Below, piece after piece: positions 21,550-28,893 of a stretch of DNA of 37,727 nucleotides. Every line of letters begins with the position of its first letter. Positions within the stretch are counted from its first letter, which is position 1. The DNA lies in the IMG/VR virus record IMGVR_UViG_3300044617_002125, positions 1-37,727 of that record; one strand, given 5' to 3'. The DNA is from a virus. Both the position numbers and the translations under genes were made by a program. Under the pieces are notes generated by a model. It saw nothing but the letters and a program-made list of their open reading frames with translations. It did not search any database and was not told the DNA's origin.

Positions 21550-22075
21550 TTTCTTTTTTCCAATTTTTTACAGGTGATAAAATATCAATTCCTGTTATTT
21601 CTGACGCAAACCTGAGTATTCTTAAATTGGGCCATGTTTGTGGTCTTACTTTTAAAATTTCTTCTAAAGCTTCTTCTGGGGTTTTTCCATTTAAAACCCA
21701 AGTAATGATTCCTATTGCGGTTGACCTAGATATGCCAGCAAAACAATTTATTCCAAGATTATACGCAACGGGCGAACTTATTATTTCTTCTTTTAAAAAT
21801 GTTATTATATTTTGAATTTGATTTTTTCTTGGTCCCATTTCTTCAATATTTTTAATTATAAACTGGTCTTGATCTTCATCTGACCAGTCATAAAAAAATT
21901 GACTGAGATATTTAAAATTAGGATTTGCGTTAAGAAAATTTTTTTTCAATCTTTTAGATCTATGTCGGTCTTCTTCATCTACTGCAGAAATCCATGCATT
22001 GTATCCAAAGCTATTTTCTTTATAAGAAATACTAGTTGCCCCGCTTAATTCATGAATCGTTACTTTGTTTATCAT
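21506..22075 (-). CDS. Dual-specificity/tyrosine phosphatase-like protein
   Basis: 189 residues. The P-loop NCFAGISRSTAIGI contains C111-X5-R117 followed by Ser and a helix, the signature of cysteine-dependent phosphatases (the usual HC is NC here). A general acid may come from the acidic DWSDEDQDQ stretch (64-71). The C-terminal ~70 residues include EEILKVRPQTWPNLRILRFA. Substrates could be a phosphoprotein or an RNA 5' end, the latter seen in some members of this superfamily; the neighbouring kinase makes this worth testing. Confidence 0.8.
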   Translation of the reverse strand: MINKVTIHELSGATSISYKENSFGYNAWISAVDEEDRHRSKRLKKNFLNANPNFKYLSQFFYDWSDEDQDQFIIKNIEEMGPRKNQIQNIITFLKEEIISSPVAYNLGINCFAGISRSTAIGIITWVLNGKTPEEALEEILKVRPQTWPNLRILRFASEITGIDILSPVKNWKKENGNTLYNPKGGWAW

Positions 22076-22403
22076 TTTCTGAAATGAACTGACTTATTCT
22101 TGCAGAAGCCACTGACCAAGTTATGAAAAATAAAACGCCACTTGTTATCCATCCACCAGCAATCAATATGCAAGACGGGGCTATCCAAGAACAAAAATGC
22201 ACGTATTTATTAGGAACATCGTTTGAGGATAGAGATTTTTTTAAATTATCAAAAACCAACGCATAGCCGGTTATTACTACAAGTGCATAAAAATTTAAAA
22301 AATAAATAAAATTTTGCGCAATAATGTTTTCACCGAATGTGCCGAACCAGGTTGTTATTGTAAAAACAAATAGCCTTATTAGTGATTTAGTTGTTCCGTT
22401 CAT
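22050..22403 (-). CDS. Small polytopic membrane protein
   Basis: 117 residues with three or four hydrophobic segments (LIRLFVFTITTWF, FIYFLNFYALVVITGYAL, CSWIAPSCILIAGGWIT, SGVLFFITWSVASA) and a polar tail (FISENDKQSNDS). Similar small membrane proteins are common in large phages; no function known. Overlaps the gene on each side by 17-26 bp. Confidence 0.72.
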   Translation of the reverse strand: MNGTTKSLIRLFVFTITTWFGTFGENIIAQNFIYFLNFYALVVITGYALVFDNLKKSLSSNDVPNKYVHFCSWIAPSCILIAGGWITSGVLFFITWSVASARISQFISENDKQSNDS

Positions 22404-22875
22404 TTCTTTTTTTATCTATTGATTCCCAGTGTTTTTTAACATTTTCTTTAACTGGAGTAAATCCTTTTTTTCTTGCTTCCTCATAACAAAGTGTTTTGTA
22501 CCACCCATTTTTAACGCACAACTCGCCTCTTGTACCGTTATTTTCACAAGTAACTTCTGATTCTCGCTCCATTGAATCAACAATTGCATGTGCTATTCTT
22601 GTTTCGGTGTCATTCGCGCCGTAGATTGAATAGTAAAACCTTAATGTTCCAAATTTTTCTTTTATTTGATCGGCAACAATTTCAACGGTTCTACCATCTT
22701 TAAGGCAAAGATCGCACAAATGTTGCAATGCGGACATGCCTTTTTCAAGCAAATCAAACCAGCCGTCGCCGGTTTCCACGCCCCAATGCATGCATGTCTT
22801 TGTAAAATCACCGCGATAATTCCTGAAAATTACAGGAAATTTTTCTACTAGTTTTTTTTCAAGCTCTTCTTTCAT
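22387..22875 (-). CDS. Conserved phage protein with a Cys-rich, possibly zinc-binding end
   Basis: 162 residues. The pattern CMHWGVETGDGWFDLLEKGM, QIKEKFGTLRFYYSIYG and later VTCENNGTRGELCVKNGWYK with TLCYEEA is shared by a large family of phage proteins without known function. Four Cys (C28 apart, the TCE, LCV and LCY positions) may bind zinc, though spacing is irregular compared with the C-x-x-C forms of relatives. Coupled to the next gene by ATGA. Confidence 0.72.
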   Translation of the reverse strand: MKEELEKKLVEKFPVIFRNYRGDFTKTCMHWGVETGDGWFDLLEKGMSALQHLCDLCLKDGRTVEIVADQIKEKFGTLRFYYSIYGANDTETRIAHAIVDSMERESEVTCENNGTRGELCVKNGWYKTLCYEEARKKGFTPVKENVKKHWESIDKKRNERNN

Positions 22876-23090
22876 CTTTTATTTTTTCTTTCTAGAACAA
22901 TAACCGACTCTGCGTCTTCTGATTCAGAAAATTCAAACTCGCCATCCCACCATTCCACGTTATTTATTTTTTTTACCGTTTTGCTTTTTACCTTATCAAG
23001 TTCGTCGTATCCAGACTCGTAACCTTGAACCAATACTTCTTTTTCTGGATTTTCTGCAAGCAACAAATCAATTAAATATTTTACCTTCAT
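22872..23090 (-). CDS. Small conserved phage protein
   Basis: 72 residues. MKVKYLIDLLLAENPEKEVL, GYESGYDELDKV, NNVEWWDGEFEF and SVIVLERKNKR form a pattern found in many small phage and bacterial proteins (start of the V-x-x-LI-x-x-L type, G-x-E-x-GYDD, WWDGE). Function unknown. TAATG overlap upstream and ATGA overlap downstream show it is translated within the operon. Confidence 0.72.
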   Translation of the reverse strand: MKVKYLIDLLLAENPEKEVLVQGYESGYDELDKVKSKTVKKINNVEWWDGEFEFSESEDAESVIVLERKNKR

Positions 23091-23485
23091 TATTTTAGTT
23101 TATTTTTGATTTTTTTTATTTCAAATTCTAACAAATTTTCTCTTCCGTAATTTTCTATGCCATTAAATGAGCCTTCTATAATTAATTCTCGCAGCTTTCT
23201 TTTATCCATTAAAACCGTTGCTCCTTTTTCGGAGGCTGTCAGACAAATTGTTTTTCCGCGAAAAAATACCCACGTTTTGGTGGGTTTATGTTTAACCCCG
23301 TAAAAATCAAAATCGTTTAATTTGTAAGGAAGGTTTTCAACCAAAATGCTTTTTGCGTATAAAAGATCGTTATCTACCGCCCTTTCGGCAAGGGTGTCAA
23401 ACTCATATTCTTGAGAAAGAATAGAGGAAACTTCTTTTAAATCCTGTGTTAGAATTTTGAGTTCAAAAATAAATTTCTTGCTCAT
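23090..23485 (-). CDS. Hypothetical protein
   Basis: 131 residues, alternating helix and strand, not recognised. Segments include TQDLKEVSSILSQEYEFDT and KHKPTKTWVFFRGKTICLTA. Basic C terminus (EIKKIKNKLK). ATGA overlap with the upstream gene and TAATG with the downstream one. Confidence 0.65.
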   Translation of the reverse strand: MSKKFIFELKILTQDLKEVSSILSQEYEFDTLAERAVDNDLLYAKSILVENLPYKLNDFDFYGVKHKPTKTWVFFRGKTICLTASEKGATVLMDKRKLRELIIEGSFNGIENYGRENLLEFEIKKIKNKLK

Positions 23486-24063
23486 AGGTATCTTAATGCA
23501 AGATGATATATTTTTTGATTTAAATTTAACCAGGATCTTACCAAATTAAAGACTTGTTTTCTGAAAATACCATAGGTTTTTGTTCGGAAAATAAATTTAT
23601 TGTACCATTTTTTTCTTTTTATCTGATCTTCTTCAAGAAGATTCTTTATTGCTTTTTTATTCTCGGTGACATCGCGGCTTTCTTCCTGTGTTATTTTTAT
23701 TTCTATTAGTTTGCCATCTGTAAACTTCGCTTGGAAGTCAACTGAATATGCAAAAGTTTTATCTTCGTTTTCTTCTACTTCCTCGTAGCAGTAGAAATTT
23801 AAAATGCCATGATAATCTAGCTTTATATCTTCAGAACTAACAATATCCATATAACCCTTTAAAAAGGCGTTATCATCATCTACCCATTTATATGTATCTT
23901 TTCTAAACCAAAACTCACCGTTTTTTGTGATTGTGTAAGTAGACATAGAGTTTTCCATGTCTTTTGTTTGGAATTCGACTTTAGAAAAGTCAACTCCTAG
24001 TTTTTTCGCCAGGCTTGATTCCGGCAGCTCGTATTCGCATTTTATATAATCAAACATTGACAT
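23482..24063 (-). CDS. Conserved phage protein of the MFDYIKCEYELP family
   Basis: 193 residues. MSMFDYIKCEYELPE, VEFQTKDMENSMSTYTITKN and GEFWFR are hallmarks of a widespread phage family of unknown function. The middle is beta-rich (LDYHGILNFYCYEE, AYSVDFQAKFTDGKL). The basic C-terminal extension (about 150-193, WYNKFIFRTKTYGIFRKQVF) seems peculiar to this copy. The ATG at 24063 sits just after promoter-like sequence, so it may head the operon running down to 18828. Confidence 0.75.
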   Translation of the reverse strand: MSMFDYIKCEYELPESSLAKKLGVDFSKVEFQTKDMENSMSTYTITKNGEFWFRKDTYKWVDDDNAFLKGYMDIVSSEDIKLDYHGILNFYCYEEVEENEDKTFAYSVDFQAKFTDGKLIEIKITQEESRDVTENKKAIKNLLEEDQIKRKKWYNKFIFRTKTYGIFRKQVFNLVRSWLNLNQKIYHLALRYL

Positions 24064-24069
24064 AATGTT

Positions 24070-24097
24070 ATTATTATAATTTTTAAATAAAAGTCAA
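24070..24097 (-). promoter_or_regulatory. Probable promoter, leaderless spacing
   Basis: On the minus strand: TTGACT (24092-24097), 16-bp spacer, AATAAT (24070-24075), 6 nt to the ATG at 24063. TATAAT nearby has too short a spacer (13), and TAATAA at 18 bp is also possible, so the exact -10 is uncertain. Confidence 0.55.
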
Positions 24098-24101
24098 GTA
24101 T

Positions 24102-24767
24102 TTAAAAAGGGTTTTTTGTTTTGTTGTTGTGGTGATCGAAGCTAATGACGGGATTGCTAAAATTACTTTTAATTTCTCCGAAGGTTGCTGGAAATGGATG
24201 GCGCTCAATGCCGACGTCCATTATCTTTGCTGTATAAAGAATATTTCCAAGATCTGTTCCGTAAAGTGATCCGTGCGAATGACTGTGAAGCATCCACGAT
24301 CCTTTACCTTGACCGTTCCATGAAGCGATTGCATAATGCGACATAACAACCGGCTGTCCGTTTATATATGCCTCAAGGTAATTTGGTACAAAAATAACCT
24401 CTTTATCGTCAATTTTTAATATATTATTTTCGGCGGCTTCAAAAGCTTGCTTCCAACCGCTCTGGTGGTTCCCACTCATAACAAACACACGACTGAAATT
24501 GAGTCGATTAAATAGTTTGATGAATTCTTCTGCGCCACCGTACCCAAACATGATATCACCAAGAAGAAATCCAATAGTATTCTTATTGGCTTTGCTATTC
24601 CAATTTAAAATTATGCCATCGTCATGTTCTCTAGACGACTGAAAACCACGCCGCTTCCAAATAGGAATTTCCCACTTTGGGTCGTGCCTATAGTGTAGGC
24701 AACCCCAAAAAAGAACTTCGTGATTTTTAGCATCAACGCGAACCGGTTGATAAAATAATTCTTTCAT
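24102..24767 (-). CDS. Third metallophosphoesterase
   Basis: 221 residues. Motifs: C23-L-H25 in FWGCLHYRHD (the usual first Asp is not obvious), GD in LLGDIMFG (70-74), GNHQSGW (99-105), SHYAIASW and a terminal HSHSHGSLYG. This T4-type small phosphoesterase is common in phages. The divergence at the first motif could change metal binding. It lies 26 bp after the YopX gene and just ahead of the promoter at 24070. Confidence 0.8.
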   Translation of the reverse strand: MKELFYQPVRVDAKNHEVLFWGCLHYRHDPKWEIPIWKRRGFQSSREHDDGIILNWNSKANKNTIGFLLGDIMFGYGGAEEFIKLFNRLNFSRVFVMSGNHQSGWKQAFEAAENNILKIDDKEVIFVPNYLEAYINGQPVVMSHYAIASWNGQGKGSWMLHSHSHGSLYGTDLGNILYTAKIMDVGIERHPFPATFGEIKSNFSNPVISFDHHNNKTKNPF

Positions 24768-24793
24768 CTTTTTTAAAAGATATATTTTTTTAA

Positions 24794-25174
24794 TTAAAAA
24801 AGCAAATTTTTATTTTCAAATTTGTTTCCGATGACTTTCAATTTATGATTATAAGAATATGAATCATGTAACCATAAAAAAGACCATGTTCCTTCGTGGT
24901 TTATAGTCTTAACAAAAAAAGCTCCATCGACATATTCAACTACTCCAAGTATTTTTTTTGTCTGACTTCCTGCTATAATAACTTCATATTCAACTATATC
25001 CCCTTCCCAAATTTCTTTTTCTTCACTGTCATTACAACCAGTATATTGAGAAGGAGTCAGAATATCCCATTCCTTTTCATCAAAAAGCTCGTCAACATAG
25101 CCCCTGTATCTATATTTTTGAATAAACGACTTTCCGGCATTGCACCAGAATCGAAATTTAATTGGTCTTTTCAC
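24794..25174 (-). CDS. YopX-family protein
   Basis: 126 residues. FRFWCNAGKSF at the start, SQYTGCNDSEEKEIWEGDIV in the middle and a beta-rich end fit the YopX family of small phage proteins. Function is unknown for all members. A second YopX protein is encoded at 28894. Overlaps the upstream gene by 17 bp. Confidence 0.85.
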   Translation of the reverse strand: MKRPIKFRFWCNAGKSFIQKYRYRGYVDELFDEKEWDILTPSQYTGCNDSEEKEIWEGDIVEYEVIIAGSQTKKILGVVEYVDGAFFVKTINHEGTWSFLWLHDSYSYNHKLKVIGNKFENKNLLF

Positions 25175-25370
25175 TTTTACTCAAAAACTGATTTAAATCC
25201 CAAGAATAAACGCCATGATCTCCGTTTTCTAAAATAGGACAGGTCTTTCCTCTCATAAAATTTTCCCAATCCTCGGTAAATTCAGGAGGAAGTTCAGAAA
25301 GAATCATGCTTTCTGATAAGGCTTTAAAATCAGAAGATTTTTCTTTTAAGTTTTCAATCCATTTTTTCAT
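25158..25370 (-). CDS. Small hypothetical protein
   Basis: 70 residues from ATG 25370 (MKKWIENLKEKSSDFKALSE). A longer start at 25406 would overlap the 53-aa upstream gene by 53 bp instead of 17, so I prefer 25370. The middle ELPPEFTEDWENFMRGKTCP and the end SWDLNQFLSKSEKTN are not recognised. Confidence 0.55.
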   Translation of the reverse strand: MKKWIENLKEKSSDFKALSESMILSELPPEFTEDWENFMRGKTCPILENGDHGVYSWDLNQFLSKSEKTN

Positions 25371-25515
25371 TTGTTTCAATACCAAAATTGATTGGTTCCT
25401 TATCATTATAGATTATATCTGAAATATTGCAAGGTTTTTCTTCTGTGTTGTCTTTTTCTAGAACAGAAATTCCATCCAAGAGCCCATTAATTGTTAGTTT
25501 GTCGTTGTTGTTCAT
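25354..25515 (-). CDS. 53-residue hypothetical protein
   Basis: Starts at ATG 25515, three bases after the upstream stop. Acidic and soluble (MNNNDKLTINGLLDGISVLE, then NTEEKPCNISDIIYNDKEP). Not recognised. Codon use and the close fit between flanking genes support it. Confidence 0.55.
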   Translation of the reverse strand: MNNNDKLTINGLLDGISVLEKDNTEEKPCNISDIIYNDKEPINFGIETNEKMD

Positions 25516-25518
25516 AAA

Positions 25519-25920
25519 TTATTTCACTAAATAGTCTATATATTTTTGCAAGTTTGGTAAATCCTCTTCTAAAATGTCTTGCACAGAATAAACGGGAACT
25601 GGTCCCATGAATTCTTTCCTGTCGTGTAGTTTAATATCTGGATAATATTTTAATTCAAAAACAAAATAGTCTTCATAGGGCGGCATAACCGCCTCTATGT
25701 GCAATCTTTTATTAGTTGAACAGCTGCTTCTAAATACAAACTGCCAATGAGTATAAGATTCATGTTCTGGTTCATCAGAAGCAACCGACATATCTTCCCA
25801 TGCTCCAGAAGCAACGCCGTCATTGTACCAATAATATTCAAAGTTATGAAAACCGAATTCTCTGAGTTTTTCTTTGATTTTTTCTGCTTTTTTGTGCAGT
25901 CGAATAGTTTCGGCTTTCAT
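25519..25920 (-). CDS. Hypothetical protein
   Basis: 133 residues. N-terminal helix (MKAETIRLHKKAEKIKEKLR), then an aromatic-rich domain (FGFHNFEYYWYNDGVASGAW, HWQFVFRSSC, YEDYFVFELKYYPDIKLHDR). Not recognised. The first six residues MKAETI match the start of the 55-aa protein just upstream, a possible trace of duplication. Coupled to that gene by ATGA. Confidence 0.68.
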   Translation of the reverse strand: MKAETIRLHKKAEKIKEKLREFGFHNFEYYWYNDGVASGAWEDMSVASDEPEHESYTHWQFVFRSSCSTNKRLHIEAVMPPYEDYFVFELKYYPDIKLHDRKEFMGPVPVYSVQDILEEDLPNLQKYIDYLVK

Positions 25921-26084
25921 TTTAATTTCTTTTTTAATTTATTTTTCGGTGAATCTTTTATCTTATAATAAAGATCGTCTAGTATAAAATACAGTTCATT
26001 CATTTCTTCATCTAACTTTATCTTAACACTATCAATTTTCGCTTGAGCCGCTTGTAATTTTTTGAGGATTGTTTCAGCTTTCAT
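25917..26084 (-). CDS. 55-residue coiled-coil peptide
   Basis: ATG 26084; its TGA overlaps the next ATG and its start overlaps the upstream stop by 11 bp. MKAETILKKLQAAQAKIDSV and KIKLDEEMNELYFILDDLYY predict a helix with heptads, ending in KLKKKLK. Not recognised; the overlaps on both sides make it likely real. Confidence 0.62.
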   Translation of the reverse strand: MKAETILKKLQAAQAKIDSVKIKLDEEMNELYFILDDLYYKIKDSPKNKLKKKLK

Positions 26085-26259
26085 TTTTATTAGTATCTTT
26101 AAAATAACTCTCTTGGAATTTCAACAAAATTCTCCCATACTTCTCCAAAGCTGCAAATTCAAATTCTCCAAATTTTTCCATACATCCATGGGAACACAAG
26201 CCAGACTCATAAAATGCATGTTCTTCCCAAGATTTGATTACAGATTCGTCAAGGTTCAT
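26074..26259 (-). CDS. Small hypothetical protein with Cys pair
   Basis: 61 residues from ATG 26259, which overlaps the upstream stop by ATGA; the longer reading from 26277 is unlikely. MNLDESVIKSWEEHAFYESG then LCSHGCMEKFGEFEFAALEK: a C-x3-C with a nearby His could bind a metal, but one pair is weak evidence. Not recognised. Confidence 0.62.
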   Translation of the reverse strand: MNLDESVIKSWEEHAFYESGLCSHGCMEKFGEFEFAALEKYGRILLKFQESYFKDTNKNES

Positions 26260-26543
26260 TTTGTTACTTCTTCCCAAAGCGATTTGATATCATAACAGAT
26301 TGGTTTATTATTCTCATCCCAAGCTTCTAGAATTTCTCCGCTTGGAGTTACTCGTTCGTATATAAACCAATCAATCCATTCTTTATTCATACTTCCAAAT
26401 GCCTTTTCCATTAGCATATCAATAACATTGTAAAGATCGTCGTTGTAACTGGACATATCAATACCAAGTTTAAATATTTCAAGTTGATCTTCTCGTTTTT
26501 GGAGAAGTGTTTTGATTAGGATTTCAAATTGTTGGTACTTCAT
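26256..26543 (-). CDS. Hypothetical protein
   Basis: 95 residues from ATG 26543, chosen because the longer frame from 26579 would run far into the upstream 54-aa gene. Helical start (YQQFEILIKTLLQKREDQLE), then NDDLYNVIDMLMEKAFGSMN, WIDWFIYERVTPSGEILEAW and DENNKPICYDIKSLWEEV. Not recognised. Confidence 0.65.
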   Translation of the reverse strand: MKYQQFEILIKTLLQKREDQLEIFKLGIDMSSYNDDLYNVIDMLMEKAFGSMNKEWIDWFIYERVTPSGEILEAWDENNKPICYDIKSLWEEVTK

Positions 26544-26688
26544 TTTTATTGATTTTATTGCGAAGTTTTTCGTTCTCAAGCTGCAAAGCAGTGATTAATT
26601 TCACTTGTAAGTCAAACATTTTTTTTAGCTTTTCGTTTTGTTGTTTGAGTTCAATTGCTTCAAAAACTTCTACAAGAAAATCTTTCAT
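26524..26688 (-). CDS. 54-residue coiled-coil peptide
   Basis: ATG 26688 forms an ATGA overlap with the membrane gene stop. Two leucine-rich heptad stretches (FEAIELKQQNEKLKKMF, LITALQLENEKLRNKI) predict a dimeric coiled coil. Overlaps the next start by 20 bp. Not recognised. Confidence 0.62.
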   Translation of the reverse strand: MKDFLVEVFEAIELKQQNEKLKKMFDLQVKLITALQLENEKLRNKINKNEVPTI

Positions 26689-26876
26689 TTAACAAGATAG
26701 TTAATGCTTTCTACTGTCATGTTTTTGGAAATAGCTTCTCTAATCAAGTCTCTAGTTTCTTTTCCAGAAAGATAGTTTAGATAACTACCAAAGCTTGCAA
26801 CAAGAAGTATTACAACAACTATAAGACAGAATGAAACAGTAAGCAAGGTGTCAATGTTAAGATCTTTAATGTTCAT
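26685..26876 (-). CDS. Small single-pass membrane protein
   Basis: 63 residues from ATG 26876. One strong membrane helix (LLTVSFCLIVVVILLVASFG) with an acidic N terminus and a polar C terminus (KETRDLIREAISKNMTVESI). Starting at 26912 instead would overlap the upstream gene by 47 bp. Function unknown. Confidence 0.65.
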   Translation of the reverse strand: MNIKDLNIDTLLTVSFCLIVVVILLVASFGSYLNYLSGKETRDLIREAISKNMTVESINYLVK

Positions 26877-27150
26877 AAGTTTTACTTTCAATAAATTTTT
26901 TAAAGTTTTCATAAGTTTTTGCTAAATGTTCCTCACATTTCTTCTGAGCAATTTCTAACGATTTAAATTTCTTTTTAGGGCATATGTTGATTTCATCTAC
27001 ATGAGGACCAGTAAACAAATATGGAGAATAAAGATCATCATAAGATTCCACAACATACTCCCAATTTATGATATCAACTTTAGCAGAATACCAATGACCA
27101 GATTTATCTGATAGGTATTTCTTTTTCCAGTTTAGTTTGAGGGTTTTCAT
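26866..27150 (-). CDS. Hypothetical protein
   Basis: 94 residues from ATG 27150, which forms a TAATG overlap with the upstream stop. MKTLKLNWKKKYLSDKSGHW, SYDDLYSPYLFTGPHVDEIN and CPKKKFKSLEIAQKKCEEHL. Begins like the protein encoded at 27767 (MKTQKKKYK) and shares its pattern of a strand-rich start and a SLEIAQ/SEAKEYL helix, so the two may be distant paralogues. Confidence 0.65.
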   Translation of the reverse strand: MKTLKLNWKKKYLSDKSGHWYSAKVDIINWEYVVESYDDLYSPYLFTGPHVDEINICPKKKFKSLEIAQKKCEEHLAKTYENFKKFIESKTYEH

Positions 27151-27770
27151 TAATCCATTATATAAGGTTCTTTGACAATTACAACCCACTCATCATCTAC
27201 TTTTTTAACTTCTGATGAATTGCCTTTTGGAAGTGGTTTCTTTTTAAAAGCTTTATTTACACATCCCCACATAGCACTATAGTCTTTATTCTCAAAAAGA
27301 AAATCTAATGTAGGCCAATATCTCTTTGGAAGCGAAAATGTTTTACTCGGATCAAAATTTACAATCTTTGGAGGCGGGGTTCCTTTATAGCCAGACCCAT
27401 AGGCTCCATCTCCAGATACATCCATAATCTTTCTATAACCATTATTTCTCTTGTAATGAAGATATTGATCAATTACTTTGCGAATAATAAAAGCATCAGT
27501 GCCATCCTTCATTTCTGAACAACCAACCCCATAAGACATATTGGAACTTTCAGAAATTATTTCATGCTTAAAAACAATACTTCTTACAGTTGTTTCGAGA
27601 TTTTTCTTATCATTCCAATCCAAATCCTTGTCCCAATATGCAGCACCCAAAGCCATACCAATTTGACCAGAACGCAAACGAGAATAAGCTTCTAGTGCAT
27701 GGACTAGAGTATACAAATGCTCTTCATCAAACTCAATCTGAACCTTTTGAGATTCTTTTTTCTTTTTCAT
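27150..27770 (-). CDS. Hypothetical protein
   Basis: 206 residues from ATG 27770 (ATGA overlap with the gene upstream). N-terminal half helical (VQIEFDEEHLYTLVHALEAY, SRLRSGQIGMALGAAYWDKD). A glycine-rich stretch (DVSGDGAYGSGYKGTPPP) lies in the middle, then KTFSLPKRYWPTLDFLFENK. Not recognised; the N-terminal helix pair resembles small phage proteins that wrap host targets, but this is only a resemblance. Confidence 0.68.
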   Translation of the reverse strand: MKKKKESQKVQIEFDEEHLYTLVHALEAYSRLRSGQIGMALGAAYWDKDLDWNDKKNLETTVRSIVFKHEIISESSNMSYGVGCSEMKDGTDAFIIRKVIDQYLHYKRNNGYRKIMDVSGDGAYGSGYKGTPPPKIVNFDPSKTFSLPKRYWPTLDFLFENKDYSAMWGCVNKAFKKKPLPKGNSSEVKKVDDEWVVIVKEPYIMD

Positions 27771-28072
27771 GCTTCGTATATTTTCCATTGCGGCTTTTTA
27801 TATCCATTGATCATATAGAAATGTCTATTCTTTTCCCAATCATTATTCCAGAATTTCTTAACAACGTCAAGATATTCTTTTGCTTCTGATTTTGTTGGAA
27901 AAAGTTTAATAGCTGTCGGTGTTTCCTTTAGCTTTGAAAATTCCTTTTGACAGGTCGGAACACTTGTTGTCCAACCATTCAAAGGACTTGTGCTTTCAAT
28001 GTTTACGTATGTGTATTCGTCTGGTTTATGATTATATTCACAAACCTTGTATTTCTTTTTTTGTGTTTTCAT
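27767..28072 (-). CDS. Hypothetical protein
   Basis: 101 residues. KYKVCEYNHKPDEYTYVNIE, TSVPTCQKEFSKLKETPTAI, FPTKSEAKEYLDVVKKFWNN and DWEKNRHFYMINGYKKPQWK. Not recognised. The strand-helix-strand layout with a central EAKEYLD helix recalls small single-domain phage proteins such as the neighbour at 26866. ATGA overlaps with both neighbours. Confidence 0.65.
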   Translation of the reverse strand: MKTQKKKYKVCEYNHKPDEYTYVNIESTSPLNGWTTSVPTCQKEFSKLKETPTAIKLFPTKSEAKEYLDVVKKFWNNDWEKNRHFYMINGYKKPQWKIYEA

Positions 28073-28287
28073 TGTATTTGCTTGGCTGTTGTTACATCAA
28101 TTTTAGTTGGGAAGTAATTCTCTCTTTCTTTGAGCATTTCATTTGCCATCTTATAAGCCAACTTGGGATAATCAACTACTCCCTTGTTGACGAATAATTC
28201 GGTGATATATCTAGATGATACTAAGGCTTGCAGGGATTGTCCAGCAAAATAATCTAGTAATTCAATATTAATCGTATTAGATATCAT
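28069..28287 (-). CDS. Small conserved phage protein (DYFAGQSLQAL family)
   Basis: 72 residues from ATG 28287, chosen over 28395 because the family motif begins at once: IELLDYFAGQSLQALVSSRY followed by YPKLAYKMANEMLKERENYF. Many phages encode this pattern (D-Y-F-A-x-x-x-L-Q-A-L near the start, AY-x-x-A-D/N-x-ML near the end); function unknown. Overlaps the upstream gene by 11 bp. Confidence 0.72.
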   Translation of the reverse strand: MISNTINIELLDYFAGQSLQALVSSRYITELFVNKGVVDYPKLAYKMANEMLKERENYFPTKIDVTTAKQIQ

Positions 28288-28576
28288 AACCCATACCTTT
28301 ATAATATTCACAAAAACGTTTTTCGCATTCATTTCTAGTTTTAAATGGACCAAAATATTCTTCAAAAAGATAATCTTGAAAAAACCATCCACCATTTTTG
28401 TGTTCAGAATCTATTTCTTTCCATTCATCATCATTCCAGATTTGAAGACTGATATGATCAAAATATTGAATAGAACATTCATAATAAATGTCTATCATAG
28501 AAGGATTAGACCAATCGATTTTTTTTAATTTTTTAGCTTTGATTTTAGGTTTAGATGTTTTTAATGTTGCTTTCAT
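28277..28576 (-). CDS. Hypothetical protein
   Basis: 99 residues. Basic start (LKTSKPKIKAKKLKKIDW), then aromatic-rich sequence (DIYYECSIQYFDHISLQIWN, GGWFFQDYLFEEYFGPFKTR) and CEKRFCEYYKGMGYDI. Not recognised. Starts 9 bp after the previous stop. Confidence 0.65.
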   Translation of the reverse strand: MKATLKTSKPKIKAKKLKKIDWSNPSMIDIYYECSIQYFDHISLQIWNDDEWKEIDSEHKNGGWFFQDYLFEEYFGPFKTRNECEKRFCEYYKGMGYDI

Positions 28577-28585
28577 ATTAAAGAT

Positions 28586-28888
28586 TTATTCATGAACCCT
28601 ACAATTTTTTTTAGAAGTTTGTGCATATTGCCAAGTTTTTTGTCTGTCTTTTGTTCTTTTATCAGCTTCTGGGGTATCGCAAAGTTTCCAAAATACATTA
28701 TTGATAAGCTCTTGTTGCTTCTTATCAGAAATCTCTCCGTTGCCAACGCGGTGCATATATGACCAATGATCAGCATTTTGAACTAGTTCTGCAACACCTT
28801 CATTGTCTGCACAAATTACAAACATGTTGATCTTATGAAGGAACTCTTCGTAGATCGCAACTTTCTCCTTGTTGGTCGGGCTTTTCAT
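28586..28888 (-). CDS. Conserved small phage protein
   Basis: 100 residues, helical. The segment VQNADHWSYMHRVGNGEISD with KKQQELINNVFWKL matches a pattern found in several phage proteins (N-A-D-x-W-S-Y-x-H-R), function unknown. The other reading frame across this DNA (67 residues) is a shadow. It begins 5 bp after the YopX stop. Confidence 0.68.
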   Translation of the reverse strand: MKSPTNKEKVAIYEEFLHKINMFVICADNEGVAELVQNADHWSYMHRVGNGEISDKKQQELINNVFWKLCDTPEADKRTKDRQKTWQYAQTSKKNCRVHE

Positions 28889-28893
28889 AATTT

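Noticed and set aside
28573-28776. 67-residue frame overlapping the 28586-28888 gene
   Set aside because: Runs inside the better-supported 100-residue frame and has no homology-like pattern.
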